Positions 46,126 through 54,039 of a DNA stretch of 57,815 bases are shown one piece after another. The translations under genes and the position numbers were made by a program. Position 1 is the stretch's first letter; every line of letters begins with the position of its first letter. The notes beneath the pieces are model-generated. The model had not been told where the DNA came from, ran no database searches, and was given only the letters and a program-made list of their open reading frames with translations. The stretch comes from Gluconobacter sphaericus NBRC 12467 (GTDB taxonomy: Bacteria > Pseudomonadota > Alphaproteobacteria > Acetobacterales > Acetobacteraceae). The stretch is from the NCBI RefSeq assembly GCF_006539125.1, contig NZ_BJMK01000011.1:1-57815 (forward strand). Direction: 5' to 3'.

Positions 46126-46674
46126 ATGCGCCGCTTCTTTGCAACGACCGCTTTCTGCGCTGTCGCCCTCACCGGCGCCCTAACCACCACTCCGGCACAT
46201 GCCGCCCTTGAAACTGGCACCCATGCTCCGGATTTTTCCGCTTCTGCCAGCCTCGGCGGGCACGAGTTCACCTATCATCTGGCGGATGCCCTCAAGACCG
46301 GACCCGTCGTGCTGTATTTCTACCCGGCTGCCTTCACCAAAGGCTGCACGATCGAAGCCCATGAGTTCGCAGATGCCATCCCGGACTTCAAGGCGCAGGG
46401 CGCCACTGTCATCGGTATCTCCATGGATCCGATCGACAAGCTGAACCGCTTCTCAGTCAGTGAGTGCCGCAGTGTTTTCCCGGTTGCAGCCGATCCCACC
46501 GGCAAGATCACCCTCAGCTATGCTGCCAAAATGCCCCTGCTCCACATGGCAAGCCGCACATCTTACGTCATCGCGCAGGACGGCCATATCGTCATGAGCT
46601 ATGCTTCGATGTCTCCTGACGGGCATGTTTCGCGCTCCCTGGCCGCAGTAAAGGCTCTGAAGCAGCATCCGTGA
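46126..46674 (+). CDS. Exported peroxiredoxin (BCP/PrxQ-like)
   Basis: A 182-residue thiol peroxidase with an N-terminal signal peptide (FFATTAFCAVALTGALTTTPAHA), so predicted periplasmic. The peroxidatic cysteine is in YPAAFTKGCTIEAHEFA; a second Cys in SVSECRSVFP may resolve the disulfide. GISMDPIDKLNRF and ADPTGKI are standard for the family. Most BCP proteins are cytoplasmic; an exported one fits an organism that oxidises substrates in the periplasm and meets peroxide there. Its stop overlaps the GTG start of the next gene by three bases. Confidence 0.92.
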   Translation: MRRFFATTAFCAVALTGALTTTPAHAALETGTHAPDFSASASLGGHEFTYHLADALKTGPVVLYFYPAAFTKGCTIEAHEFADAIPDFKAQGATVIGISMDPIDKLNRFSVSECRSVFPVAADPTGKITLSYAAKMPLLHMASRTSYVIAQDGHIVMSYASMSPDGHVSRSLAAVKALKQHP

Positions 46675-47258
46675 GTACCCGTTCTCCGTCCACATCTCCG
46701 GACCTGTTCGGACAGCATCATGTTGGCGGTTCACGTCCTCTGAAGCTTGCTGAAGACATCACCAGCACGGCGATCTACGGCGGCCCGCAGGACTGTTACC
46801 GTTACACCCTGCGCCGCGTCTGGGACGAACAGCGTCCCATGATCATGTGGCTGATGATGAATCCGTCTGTCGCAACCGAGTTAGGCGATGACCGGACGGT
46901 CGCCAAGTGCCAACGCTATGCACGCGCCTGGGGCTATGGCGGCATGTTCGTAGGAAACAGCTTTGCCTATCGCTGTACGGACCAGAAACGGCTATTGGAA
47001 GTGCCCGACCCTGTCGGACCGGACAACGATGCCCATCTGCTGGACATGGCCCAACAAGCCGATCTTGTAGTTCTGGCTTACGGCTCCCCACAGGCCAAGG
47101 GCCTACGCGCGCGGGGGACAGAAGTCGCCCGCATGCTGGCTCAGAACGGCATCAAAGTGACAGCCCTGCGTCTGAGCAAAAGCGGTCGTCCGGAACACCC
47201 ACTCTACCTCCCCGCGGCCCTCACCCCACAGCCGCTCGATCCGGATATGCTGGACTGA
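46671..47258 (+). CDS. DUF1643 domain protein
   Basis: A 195-residue protein of the uncharacterised DUF1643 family. Recognised blocks are YRYTLRRVWDEQRPMIMWLMMNPSVA split over a strand-helix unit, GDDRTVAKCQRYARAWGYGG, VGNSFAYRCTDQKRLLEV and the ADLVVLAYGS strand. The fold may be a small Rossmann-like sandwich. The start is GTG at 46671, overlapping the peroxiredoxin stop, so the two are coupled. Function is unknown. Confidence 0.87.
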   Translation: MSTRSPSTSPDLFGQHHVGGSRPLKLAEDITSTAIYGGPQDCYRYTLRRVWDEQRPMIMWLMMNPSVATELGDDRTVAKCQRYARAWGYGGMFVGNSFAYRCTDQKRLLEVPDPVGPDNDAHLLDMAQQADLVVLAYGSPQAKGLRARGTEVARMLAQNGIKVTALRLSKSGRPEHPLYLPAALTPQPLDPDMLD

Positions 47259-47308
47259 GCGGCGTTTCTGACGGAACACAAGCCTGACAATCTATTCCCA
47301 ACTTTATC

Positions 47309-47917
47309 CTACTCGTGGATACTCCAGACGAGCACCACATGCTGGTCATGGTTGGGATAGGTCGCTTGCGGCTGGATCGAACCGGAGGCTTTCTTGCTCT
47401 TGTAGAGGGCCTGAATAGCCTGCATGTCTGCGGCCAGAAGCTCGTTCGTAACCGGGCCGCCGGCCCGAAGCTTTGTCGCGGCTTCCAGATCAGCGGTCGA
47501 AACCTTCTTGTTCCCTTGGAACTCTACCTTGTCGAGCACCAGAGCGGTCGGGGTCGCTGCACCTGCAGCCTGCTCCTCAATGACCAGCTTGACAGAGACG
47601 GCCTTGCCGGAAACTCGCATCTGCTCCCCCAAGCTGACACCCACATTCCGGGCCGAATACAGATCGCCCACGCGCTTCTGCGCAGCGGCCAGCTCATCGC
47701 GCGTGACCATGTCACCCGCGTGATGACCAAAAGCCTGCAAAATATCCGCCGTCGGAACGCGGCTGTTGCCCTGAACGGCTACCGCCATCAACTTTAGCGG
47801 AACAGTTGACGCTGGGATAGCGGCGTGAGCGTGCTCGGTGATACTCATTCCGGTAACAGGGACCACGGCAAGCGAAACACCAAGAAAACTCCGGGCCAGC
47901 AGGAAGCGAAGGGACAT
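47309..47917 (-). CDS. Exported tandem-POTRA protein without a barrel
   Basis: A 202-residue periplasmic protein with a signal peptide (FLLARSFLGVSLAVVPVTG to HA). The mature part is two POTRA-like units. The first (about 38-110) begins LMAVAVQGNSRVPTADILQAF, with the beta-alpha-alpha-beta-beta pattern and YSARNVGVSLGE. The second (about 118-200) begins LDKVEFQGNKKVSTADLEAA and ends in HVVLVWSI. POTRA domains normally precede an outer-membrane barrel, as in BamA or two-partner transporters, or an inner-membrane part as in FtsQ; neither follows here. AGGAG lies eight bases before ATG 47917. It is divergent from the OprB gene. Role in outer-membrane assembly is an inference. Confidence 0.75.
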   Translation of the reverse strand: MSLRFLLARSFLGVSLAVVPVTGMSITEHAHAAIPASTVPLKLMAVAVQGNSRVPTADILQAFGHHAGDMVTRDELAAAQKRVGDLYSARNVGVSLGEQMRVSGKAVSVKLVIEEQAAGAATPTALVLDKVEFQGNKKVSTADLEAATKLRAGGPVTNELLAADMQAIQALYKSKKASGSIQPQATYPNHDQHVVLVWSIHE

Positions 47918-48214
47918 CTGGCAATCTCCTATTAATGAAAAAATGAGAAAATCTCGGACTTTTACGCTACAGGACTTCCCTGCTTTGGCAAATTTTTCTC
48001 TGAACCCCGGCTGAAGCAACATCTTCCGGGCCGATGCGTTCAGTACCCTCGAACCCCGATGGCACCTTCTTTTCGACGCCTTTCCTCCAGTACTGGCGCC
48101 TCGGGTCCAATTCTGCCCCTGACAGGACTTTCAGGGTTACACTGCTCCCAGAAGCTTTGACCCACCATCAGACTCCCGTTTTACCACCTCCATTGAAAAG
48201 GCCCCGCCCGCTTC

Positions 48215-49774
48215 ATGCCTGTACTCGCTTCCTTCGCCCGGAATTCTTTCCGAATCCGTTCCGAACACTTGCAGTCTGTCCTGATGGGGCTTTTTTCCGT
48301 TTCCATACTGACTGCCACCGTCGACAACGCTCAGGCACAGTCTGCCCCTGACCCCAACAGCGCCCGCAACCGCGTTTCCAGAGCCGCTGCCCTGTCGTCT
48401 CCTGCCCCCCAGAACAGTGAGACACCGGCCAATGGTGGCAGCAACGCGCCCATCATGCAGAACACCGTCTCCGGCTTCGCCCAGACCGAAGGAGACCCGG
48501 GACCGTATTTTGCTGCCCCCATGGGATCGCAGCATTTCCTGGGAGACTGGGGTGGCGTGCAGCCATGGCTCCTCAAGCACGGCATTCACCTCATGGCCGC
48601 CATCAACGAAGAATTTGCCGGCAACGTCACGGGCGGCAAAGAGCGTGCCTATTCCGACGCCGGACAGGTCGGCATTGAACTGGATATCGACTGGGACAAG
48701 CTCGCCGGCGTGCGGAATTTCTGGACGCATACCCTGATCGTCAACGGGCATGGCCAGAGCGTTTCACGCAATTTCGGCGACTCCATCGCTGCTGCTCAGC
48801 AGATCTACGGTGCCCGAGGCAACGTGGTGGCGCACATGGTCGCGATGTATGGCGAGATGTCCTTCGTTCATAACCGGATCGACGTCAGCGCGGGCTGGAT
48901 TCCGGTCGGCAGCTTTTTTGCCGCCTCCCCGCTGTTCTGCGACTTCATGAACGTCGCCATGTGCGGCAATCCCGCGCCGAGCAAGTACACCGAAGGCAAC
49001 CGTGACTGGCCATCAGGCAATCTGGGCGCAGTCGTCCGAGCCATGCCGACCATGGACACCTATATCATGGCAGGCCTCTTCGCGGTCAGCCCGCATTCCT
49101 ATAACGGCGGCATTTCGGGCTGGTCCTGGGCGCAGTCGGGCCTCGGTAAATTCTCCACGCCCGTTGAAATCGGCTGGACCCCCACGTTCGGCCACAACCA
49201 GCTTCAGGGCCATTACGTCATCGGTTATTCCTACGACAATTCGCGTTACGCAAATCTATACGAGGACATTCACGGCAATTCCTGGCAGCTTACGGGGCAA
49301 CCTCGCCGCTACGAGGCTGGCCGTAACAGTGCCTGGCTTATCCTGGACCAAATGTTGGTTCGCAATGGCCCCGGCAAAACAAATGGCCTGATTGCCATGG
49401 CGGGTGCAATGTACAGCGATGGCAAAACCGTCGCGATGCGTGATCATGAATGGGCTGGTCTGGTCGATACCGGCGCCGCCTGGGGCCGGCCGCTCGATAC
49501 AGTGGGCGCCATGTACCAGCATTTCGACATGAGCCACACTGCGGCCCTACAGCAGGAATCGTCCCTGGCACTTGGCCTGCCCTATCAGACCAACCAGTGG
49601 GGTGCGGTCTACGGTCCGCAGAGTCATGAGAATGTGTACGAGCTGTTCTATTCGGCCCATATCGCCCGGGCGATGGCACTTCAACCGGACTTCCAGTACA
49701 TCCAGCGCCCGAGCGCCACGACGACCTTCCATGACGCTGCCGTTCTGGGCGTTCAGTTCACCGTCGTTCTCTGA
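48215..49774 (+). CDS. OprB-type carbohydrate porin
   Basis: Outer-membrane porin of the OprB family, 519 residues including a signal sequence ending near AQA (about 42). The family start FLGDWGGVQPWLLKHGIHL is seen near residue 110, then the strand FVHNRIDVSAGWIPVGSFF and the mid-barrel PTFGHNQLQGHYVIGYSYD. The C-terminal strand ends AVLGVQFTVVL. Porins of this type let sugars cross the outer membrane; Gluconobacter has several. The ATG at 48215 gives a long N-terminal tail before the hydrophobic segment; an in-frame ATG at 48284 would begin directly with MGLFSVSILTA. A terminator follows. Confidence 0.9.
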   Translation: MPVLASFARNSFRIRSEHLQSVLMGLFSVSILTATVDNAQAQSAPDPNSARNRVSRAAALSSPAPQNSETPANGGSNAPIMQNTVSGFAQTEGDPGPYFAAPMGSQHFLGDWGGVQPWLLKHGIHLMAAINEEFAGNVTGGKERAYSDAGQVGIELDIDWDKLAGVRNFWTHTLIVNGHGQSVSRNFGDSIAAAQQIYGARGNVVAHMVAMYGEMSFVHNRIDVSAGWIPVGSFFAASPLFCDFMNVAMCGNPAPSKYTEGNRDWPSGNLGAVVRAMPTMDTYIMAGLFAVSPHSYNGGISGWSWAQSGLGKFSTPVEIGWTPTFGHNQLQGHYVIGYSYDNSRYANLYEDIHGNSWQLTGQPRRYEAGRNSAWLILDQMLVRNGPGKTNGLIAMAGAMYSDGKTVAMRDHEWAGLVDTGAAWGRPLDTVGAMYQHFDMSHTAALQQESSLALGLPYQTNQWGAVYGPQSHENVYELFYSAHIARAMALQPDFQYIQRPSATTTFHDAAVLGVQFTVVL

Positions 49775-49802
49775 CACGCGGAACACAGCGATTTTCTGCA
49801 AG

Positions 49803-49828
49803 GCGGGGCCTAAAGGGTCCCGCTTTTT
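49803..49828 (+). terminator. Rho-independent terminator after the OprB gene
   Basis: Stem GCGGGGCC / GGTCCCGC with one G-T pair and a five-base loop, followed by TTTTT. It is placed 28 bases past the OprB stop and 35 bases before the Fur box, so it insulates the TonB receptor gene. Confidence 0.85.
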
Positions 49829-49863
49829 CGTGTCCGGTCACCTTCCGGCAATCACAATTTAGT

Positions 49864-49878
49864 TGCGAATAATTCGCA
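49864..49878. promoter_or_regulatory. Fur-box-like 7-1-7 palindrome upstream of TonB receptor
   Basis: TGCGAAT-A-ATTCGCA is a perfect inverted repeat with the 7-1-7 form of Fur operators (TGAGAAT-N-ATTCTCA type). It starts about 60 bases before the GTG start of the siderophore receptor gene, where a promoter would be expected, so the receptor is probably repressed when iron is plentiful. Palindrome seen; regulator inferred. Confidence 0.75.
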
Positions 49879-49922
49879 TTATACCGATAACCCGCCAGAG
49901 TGTTTATTGTTCCGAGGTTTTC

Positions 49923-52172
49923 GTGCGCGCATCGCTTTCTGCACCGTTCTGTCACCCATGGCGGGCTGCGCGCCTGTCATGCCTGTTACTGGCAGGAACA
50001 GCCTTCCCCGTTCTCGCAGCCGATTCTGTCCCGACCACAGCAACCGCCATGGCCCCCAAAACCACGCCAGCCGCCAAACCTATCCGTGCTGCAGCGCCGG
50101 TCACGCCGGACGAGGAAATCGTGGTTCGGGCTAGAAAGCGAGACCAAATGCAGGTCAGCAGCGGCGGACAGCTTGGCGCTCTGGGCAACAAGAAAGGGCT
50201 GGATGTTCCGTTCAACATCCGCAGCTATAATTCCAGCCTGATCCTGAACCAGCAGTCCCAAACGCTGGGCGAAGTGCTGGAAAACGATCCCACCGTCCGA
50301 ACCACTTTCGGCTACGGCAATTTCTCCGAAATGTTTGTCATTCGCGGTTTTGCGGTGGATGGAGACGACGTGTCGATCAACGGCCTGTACGGCATCACTC
50401 CCCGTCAGCTCGTCTCGCCCGAACTATACGATCAGGTGCAGGTTCTCAACGGGGCCAGCGCATTCCTCAACGGCGCAGCACCGAGCGGGTCAGCCATTGG
50501 CGGCAATATCAATCTGCTGTTCAAGCATGCGACAAATGCCCCCCTCACCCGCATTACAGGTGACTACACCAGCAGCGCCATGGGCGGTGGCAGCATAGAT
50601 GTCGGCCGTCGTTTCGGCGAGGACAAGGCCTTTGGCGTGCGGCTGAACGTAGCGGGCAAGAGCGGCGAGGATTCCGTAACGGATGAATACCGCCATTCCA
50701 CAACGCTGGGCGCGGATTTCGACTGGCATGACCGCAGCAACCGCACCCGAATCACCATGGATATCGACTACGAAAACCAGGGTGTGAATGGTGGCCGACC
50801 GGCAATCTTCCTGGGCAGCGATGTCACATCCGTTCCGCACCCTGCTGCGCCTTCGCACAATTTCGGTCAGCGCTGGGCCTATAACAACCTGAACTATATC
50901 TTCGGCATGCTCAACGTCGAGCATGACCTGACGAGAAACATCACGCTCTATGGTGCCTTCGGGGCCCTGACCAGCAACGAAAAGGGCAATTACTCCAACC
51001 CGACCGTCACCGATGCCACCACCGGCGCTGGAACAGCCGGTGCCATGTATGTGCCGTACGATCAAACCAATGAAAGCACCCGCGCAGGTGTTCGCGCCCA
51101 TTTCCGCACCGGCCCCGTCCGCCACGAGATCAACGCCGGTGGATCCGGTCTATGGGAAGACAGCGCCGCCGCTTATACGATGGCTCTCACCCCCGGTACG
51201 ACCAACATCTACAACACGCCACAATTTGCCGCCCCAGCCGAGACCTTTGCGGGTGGCGTCGTCAACGACCCGCAGACGATCAGCCGAACCCGCCTGTACA
51301 GCCTGTTCTTCTCGGACACGATGTCGTTCTTTCATGACCGTGTCGCCCTGACAGGCGGTTTCCGGTACCAGAACATGCTCATCAACGGCTACAATTACAG
51401 CACGACCGGTCAGGGCGCGATGAGCAGCCATTATGACCAGGATGCCATCACGCCGGTCGTCGGGCTGGTCATCCACCCGACCCGCCGGACATCGCTGTAT
51501 TTCAATCGGATTGAGGGCCTTTCGCAAGGGCCGACGGCAACTGGAAACGTTCAGAACGTGGGCGAGATCTTCCCGCCCTACAAATCCACCCAGTATGAAG
51601 TCGGCGCGAAATACGACACGGGCCGTTTCAGCGCCGCGCTTGCCGTCTATGAAATTTCACAGCCCAATGCCTATTCCGTGGCGGTCGGCAATACGGGTGA
51701 ATTCGCTTTTCGCGAAGACGGTCTGCAACGCAATCGCGGTATCGAACTGACGCTGAATGGAGAAATCATGCCTGGACTACGCTTCAATGGCGGCGGCACG
51801 GTGATTCAGGCGGATCTACGCCATACGGCAGGTGGCCTGCAGGACGGTAACACGGCTATCGGCGTGCCGAACTACACGATCAACGGCAATCTCGAATACG
51901 ATCTACCATTCCTCAAGGGCGCTACGGTCGTGGGCCGTGTAGTCAACACCGGCAAGCAGTGGGTCAACACGGCCAATACGCTACACATCCCGGTCTGGAC
52001 ACGCTTCGATCTGGCGGGACGCTATACTTTCGTAACGCATCACACACCGGTCACCCTGCGCTTCGGCGTCGATAACCTGGCCAATACGCGCTACTGGTCC
52101 TCGGCTTTCAACGGCTACCTGATGCAGGGCATGCCCCGCACCTTCAAGTTCTCCTTCACGACGGATTTGTAA
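49923..52172 (+). CDS. TonB-dependent siderophore receptor
   Basis: Outer-membrane receptor, about 749 residues. A signal sequence (SCLLLAGTAFPVLA) is followed by a variable region and then the plug domain: QTLGEVLENDPTVRTTFGYG, FSEMFVIRGFAVDGDDVSIN and ELYDQVQVLNGASAFLNGAAPSGSAIGG in adjoining segments. The 22-strand barrel fills the rest and ends NLANTRYWSSAFNGYLMQGM then FKFSFTTDL. A classical TonB box near the N-terminus is not obvious; EEIVVRAR may serve. The reading frame is open to TTG 49863, but that codon lies in the Fur box. GTG 49923 has GAGG five bases upstream and gives a proper signal peptide. Iron-chelate specificity unknown. Confidence 0.92.
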   Translation: MRASLSAPFCHPWRAARLSCLLLAGTAFPVLAADSVPTTATAMAPKTTPAAKPIRAAAPVTPDEEIVVRARKRDQMQVSSGGQLGALGNKKGLDVPFNIRSYNSSLILNQQSQTLGEVLENDPTVRTTFGYGNFSEMFVIRGFAVDGDDVSINGLYGITPRQLVSPELYDQVQVLNGASAFLNGAAPSGSAIGGNINLLFKHATNAPLTRITGDYTSSAMGGGSIDVGRRFGEDKAFGVRLNVAGKSGEDSVTDEYRHSTTLGADFDWHDRSNRTRITMDIDYENQGVNGGRPAIFLGSDVTSVPHPAAPSHNFGQRWAYNNLNYIFGMLNVEHDLTRNITLYGAFGALTSNEKGNYSNPTVTDATTGAGTAGAMYVPYDQTNESTRAGVRAHFRTGPVRHEINAGGSGLWEDSAAAYTMALTPGTTNIYNTPQFAAPAETFAGGVVNDPQTISRTRLYSLFFSDTMSFFHDRVALTGGFRYQNMLINGYNYSTTGQGAMSSHYDQDAITPVVGLVIHPTRRTSLYFNRIEGLSQGPTATGNVQNVGEIFPPYKSTQYEVGAKYDTGRFSAALAVYEISQPNAYSVAVGNTGEFAFREDGLQRNRGIELTLNGEIMPGLRFNGGGTVIQADLRHTAGGLQDGNTAIGVPNYTINGNLEYDLPFLKGATVVGRVVNTGKQWVNTANTLHIPVWTRFDLAGRYTFVTHHTPVTLRFGVDNLANTRYWSSAFNGYLMQGMPRTFKFSFTTDL

Positions 52173-52195
52173 CCCGTCTCATACCGCCGAAAACG

Positions 52196-52232
52196 AAAAA
52201 CGCGCCCTCCCTTCCGGGAGCGGCGCGTTTTT
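52196..52232. terminator. Bidirectional terminator between TonB receptor and OprB genes
   Basis: AAAAACGCGCC ... GGCGCGTTTTT forms a strong stem with an inner CTCCC / GGGAG extension. A-run and T-run on opposite sides suit the two convergent genes. Confidence 0.9.
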
Positions 52233-52259
52233 CATGTCCAGTCCTCCGATCGGTAAAGA

Positions 52260-53798
52260 TCAGAACGTAATACCCGTCTCGAAATCCAGAAGCAGCGGGT
52301 TCTTGTAGCGGTTCGTACCGCCGGCGCTCCAGATATACTGCGCACCTGGCCGGACCACGAGCCAGGGCGTCGGACGCCAGCCGTAGTTCAGTTCGATCGC
52401 ATGCTCACCGGAGGGCTTGTTGATACCCTGTGCGCCGGAGGCCTGCATCTGGCGCGCCCAGGTCGTCAGCTTCGGATTCACCCAGAGCATCTTCATGCCC
52501 AGACTGATCGTATCGTTCGGGCGATTGCGGAACGTGCCCTTGCGGGTCACACCCCAGGTGATGAAATACGGTGCAACGGACGTGCGTGGATCGCCCCATG
52601 TAAAAGATGTAAACAGCGTCGTGCCACGATTCGGATCAGCCGCATCACGCTCCAGCATCCGGTCGAACTGGAACCAGCCACCGAATCGCCCACGGACCTT
52701 CTGTGTCGGGGCGGACAGTAAATACTCGGCTGGAACGGAGAACATGCTGAGTTTGGAATAGACATCGCTGACTTCAGACGTATCCCAGTAACCGCCGATC
52801 TTGACGTTGGTCTGGAGCGGGCCACTGTAGTCGTCCTTGCCGCCCTGATGCCAGCCGAGCTGAAACGGAATGTACGTGCCGATGGCATCATGCAGGTTCA
52901 GTTTCCAAGCGTTGTGCGTATTCGAGATCGTCGGATCGATCGAATACGCGCCGAACTGTACCAGATAATGATTATTCCCAGCCGGGTAGAACTTCACCCA
53001 TGCGCCCGGATGAGCCGTCGGGTACCAGCCATAGCCCGAGTTCATCGCAATGGACTGCGGCATGCCGCAGATCGCGTTGGATTCGAACTGGCAATACTGG
53101 CTCATACCCCAGTACATGGACGACTGCTCAAAATCGTTCTCGGTATTGATCTCACCGACCTCGGTCGAGACATAGCGGTTCCAGGGCATTTCCCAGGACA
53201 GACGAGTCAGACGCACCGTCTCACCCGAACCGAAAATCTGCTGCGGACTATCCAGCGTCGGAAGCGTCGCGCCAAGGCCCAGACCCTGACGCGCCGTGAT
53301 CACCGTATGAAACATACCCAGATTCCGCCCGGTCAGCTTCTTAAGGTTGAAATCGACATTGATGCCGAACTCATCCGCATAACGCACGGCCTTGGTCTTG
53401 CCGCCCATCGGATTGCCGGCGCTGTCCTCAAGATAATGTCCACCGATATTGATGCCCTTGTCAGCCAGCCAAGTGCGCCAGCCCCCCCAGTCACCGGTCA
53501 TGGTGCTCTGGGTCAGCCAGTCATGGAACGATGCCGGGAAGAAACGGCTTTCCGTTGTATCGGACGTTTTCGCTACGGCCTCGGCGCCTGTCTTTGTCGG
53601 AACCGGTTTGAGCAGAGGCGGGACCGGAGAAATGGATTTCGTCCGGATCTGCGGGGTGCCCATGGTTGCTGTACTGGCTCTGGTAGCAGCTTTCTGACGG
53701 CCGTCTACAACCCCAGCTGATGCCGTCTGTGCATAGCCAGTGGCAGTAATGCCAGGAAGCACCGCTGTCATGGCACAGGCCGTCAACAGCGCTTTCAT
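52260..53798 (-). CDS. Second OprB-type carbohydrate porin
   Basis: Outer-membrane porin of the OprB family, about 512 residues, with signal peptide LLTACAMTAVLPGITATGYAQ. After a Thr/Ala/Lys-rich linker the barrel starts with STMTGDWGGWRTWLADKGIN, the family signature. Typical strands include FGINVDFNLKKLTG, EVGEINTENDFEQS and GYWDTSEVSDVYSKL. It ends NPLLLDFETGITF, with a terminal Phe as is usual for outer-membrane proteins. ATG 53798 has AGGA four to five bases upstream and starts the signal peptide; the longer open frame to 53822 is not needed. This copy is convergent with the receptor gene and distinct in sequence from the porin at 48.2 kb. Confidence 0.9.
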   Translation of the reverse strand: MKALLTACAMTAVLPGITATGYAQTASAGVVDGRQKAATRASTATMGTPQIRTKSISPVPPLLKPVPTKTGAEAVAKTSDTTESRFFPASFHDWLTQSTMTGDWGGWRTWLADKGINIGGHYLEDSAGNPMGGKTKAVRYADEFGINVDFNLKKLTGRNLGMFHTVITARQGLGLGATLPTLDSPQQIFGSGETVRLTRLSWEMPWNRYVSTEVGEINTENDFEQSSMYWGMSQYCQFESNAICGMPQSIAMNSGYGWYPTAHPGAWVKFYPAGNNHYLVQFGAYSIDPTISNTHNAWKLNLHDAIGTYIPFQLGWHQGGKDDYSGPLQTNVKIGGYWDTSEVSDVYSKLSMFSVPAEYLLSAPTQKVRGRFGGWFQFDRMLERDAADPNRGTTLFTSFTWGDPRTSVAPYFITWGVTRKGTFRNRPNDTISLGMKMLWVNPKLTTWARQMQASGAQGINKPSGEHAIELNYGWRPTPWLVVRPGAQYIWSAGGTNRYKNPLLLDFETGITF

Positions 53799-53986
53799 AC
53801 AATCCTGCCCGAACGTCCCCATATTCCAAACTGTCTCCCTGTGACACCATTACAGCCGACAGCACCCGAGGCTGTTGCTGGGCACCGTCATACAGTCCGG
53901 AAACGGTCCAGAATAGAGTGGGGAAGAGCTCTGTTTTCGGAACATGCCTTTCGCAATACAGTCCCAAAGCAGAACGCAAAATTTTT

Positions 53987-54007
53987 ATCCGGAGATTTCT
54001 CCCGGAT
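53987..54007. other. Inverted repeat between POT and OprB genes
   Basis: ATCCGG-AGATTTCTC-CCGGAT, a six-pair stem extended by AGA/TCT. It sits 33 bases after the POT transporter stop on the minus strand, so it may end that transcript. There is no proper T-run. Together with the rest of 53799-54039 no gene is seen here. Confidence 0.35.
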
Positions 54008-54039
54008 TACAAAAAGTTTAACGCTACAGTTTTCAAGAC

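Noticed and set aside
49863-49922. TTG at 49863 as start of the TonB receptor
   Set aside because: It lies in the Fur-type palindrome and gives a poor leader; GTG 49923 has a ribosome-binding site and a signal peptide.
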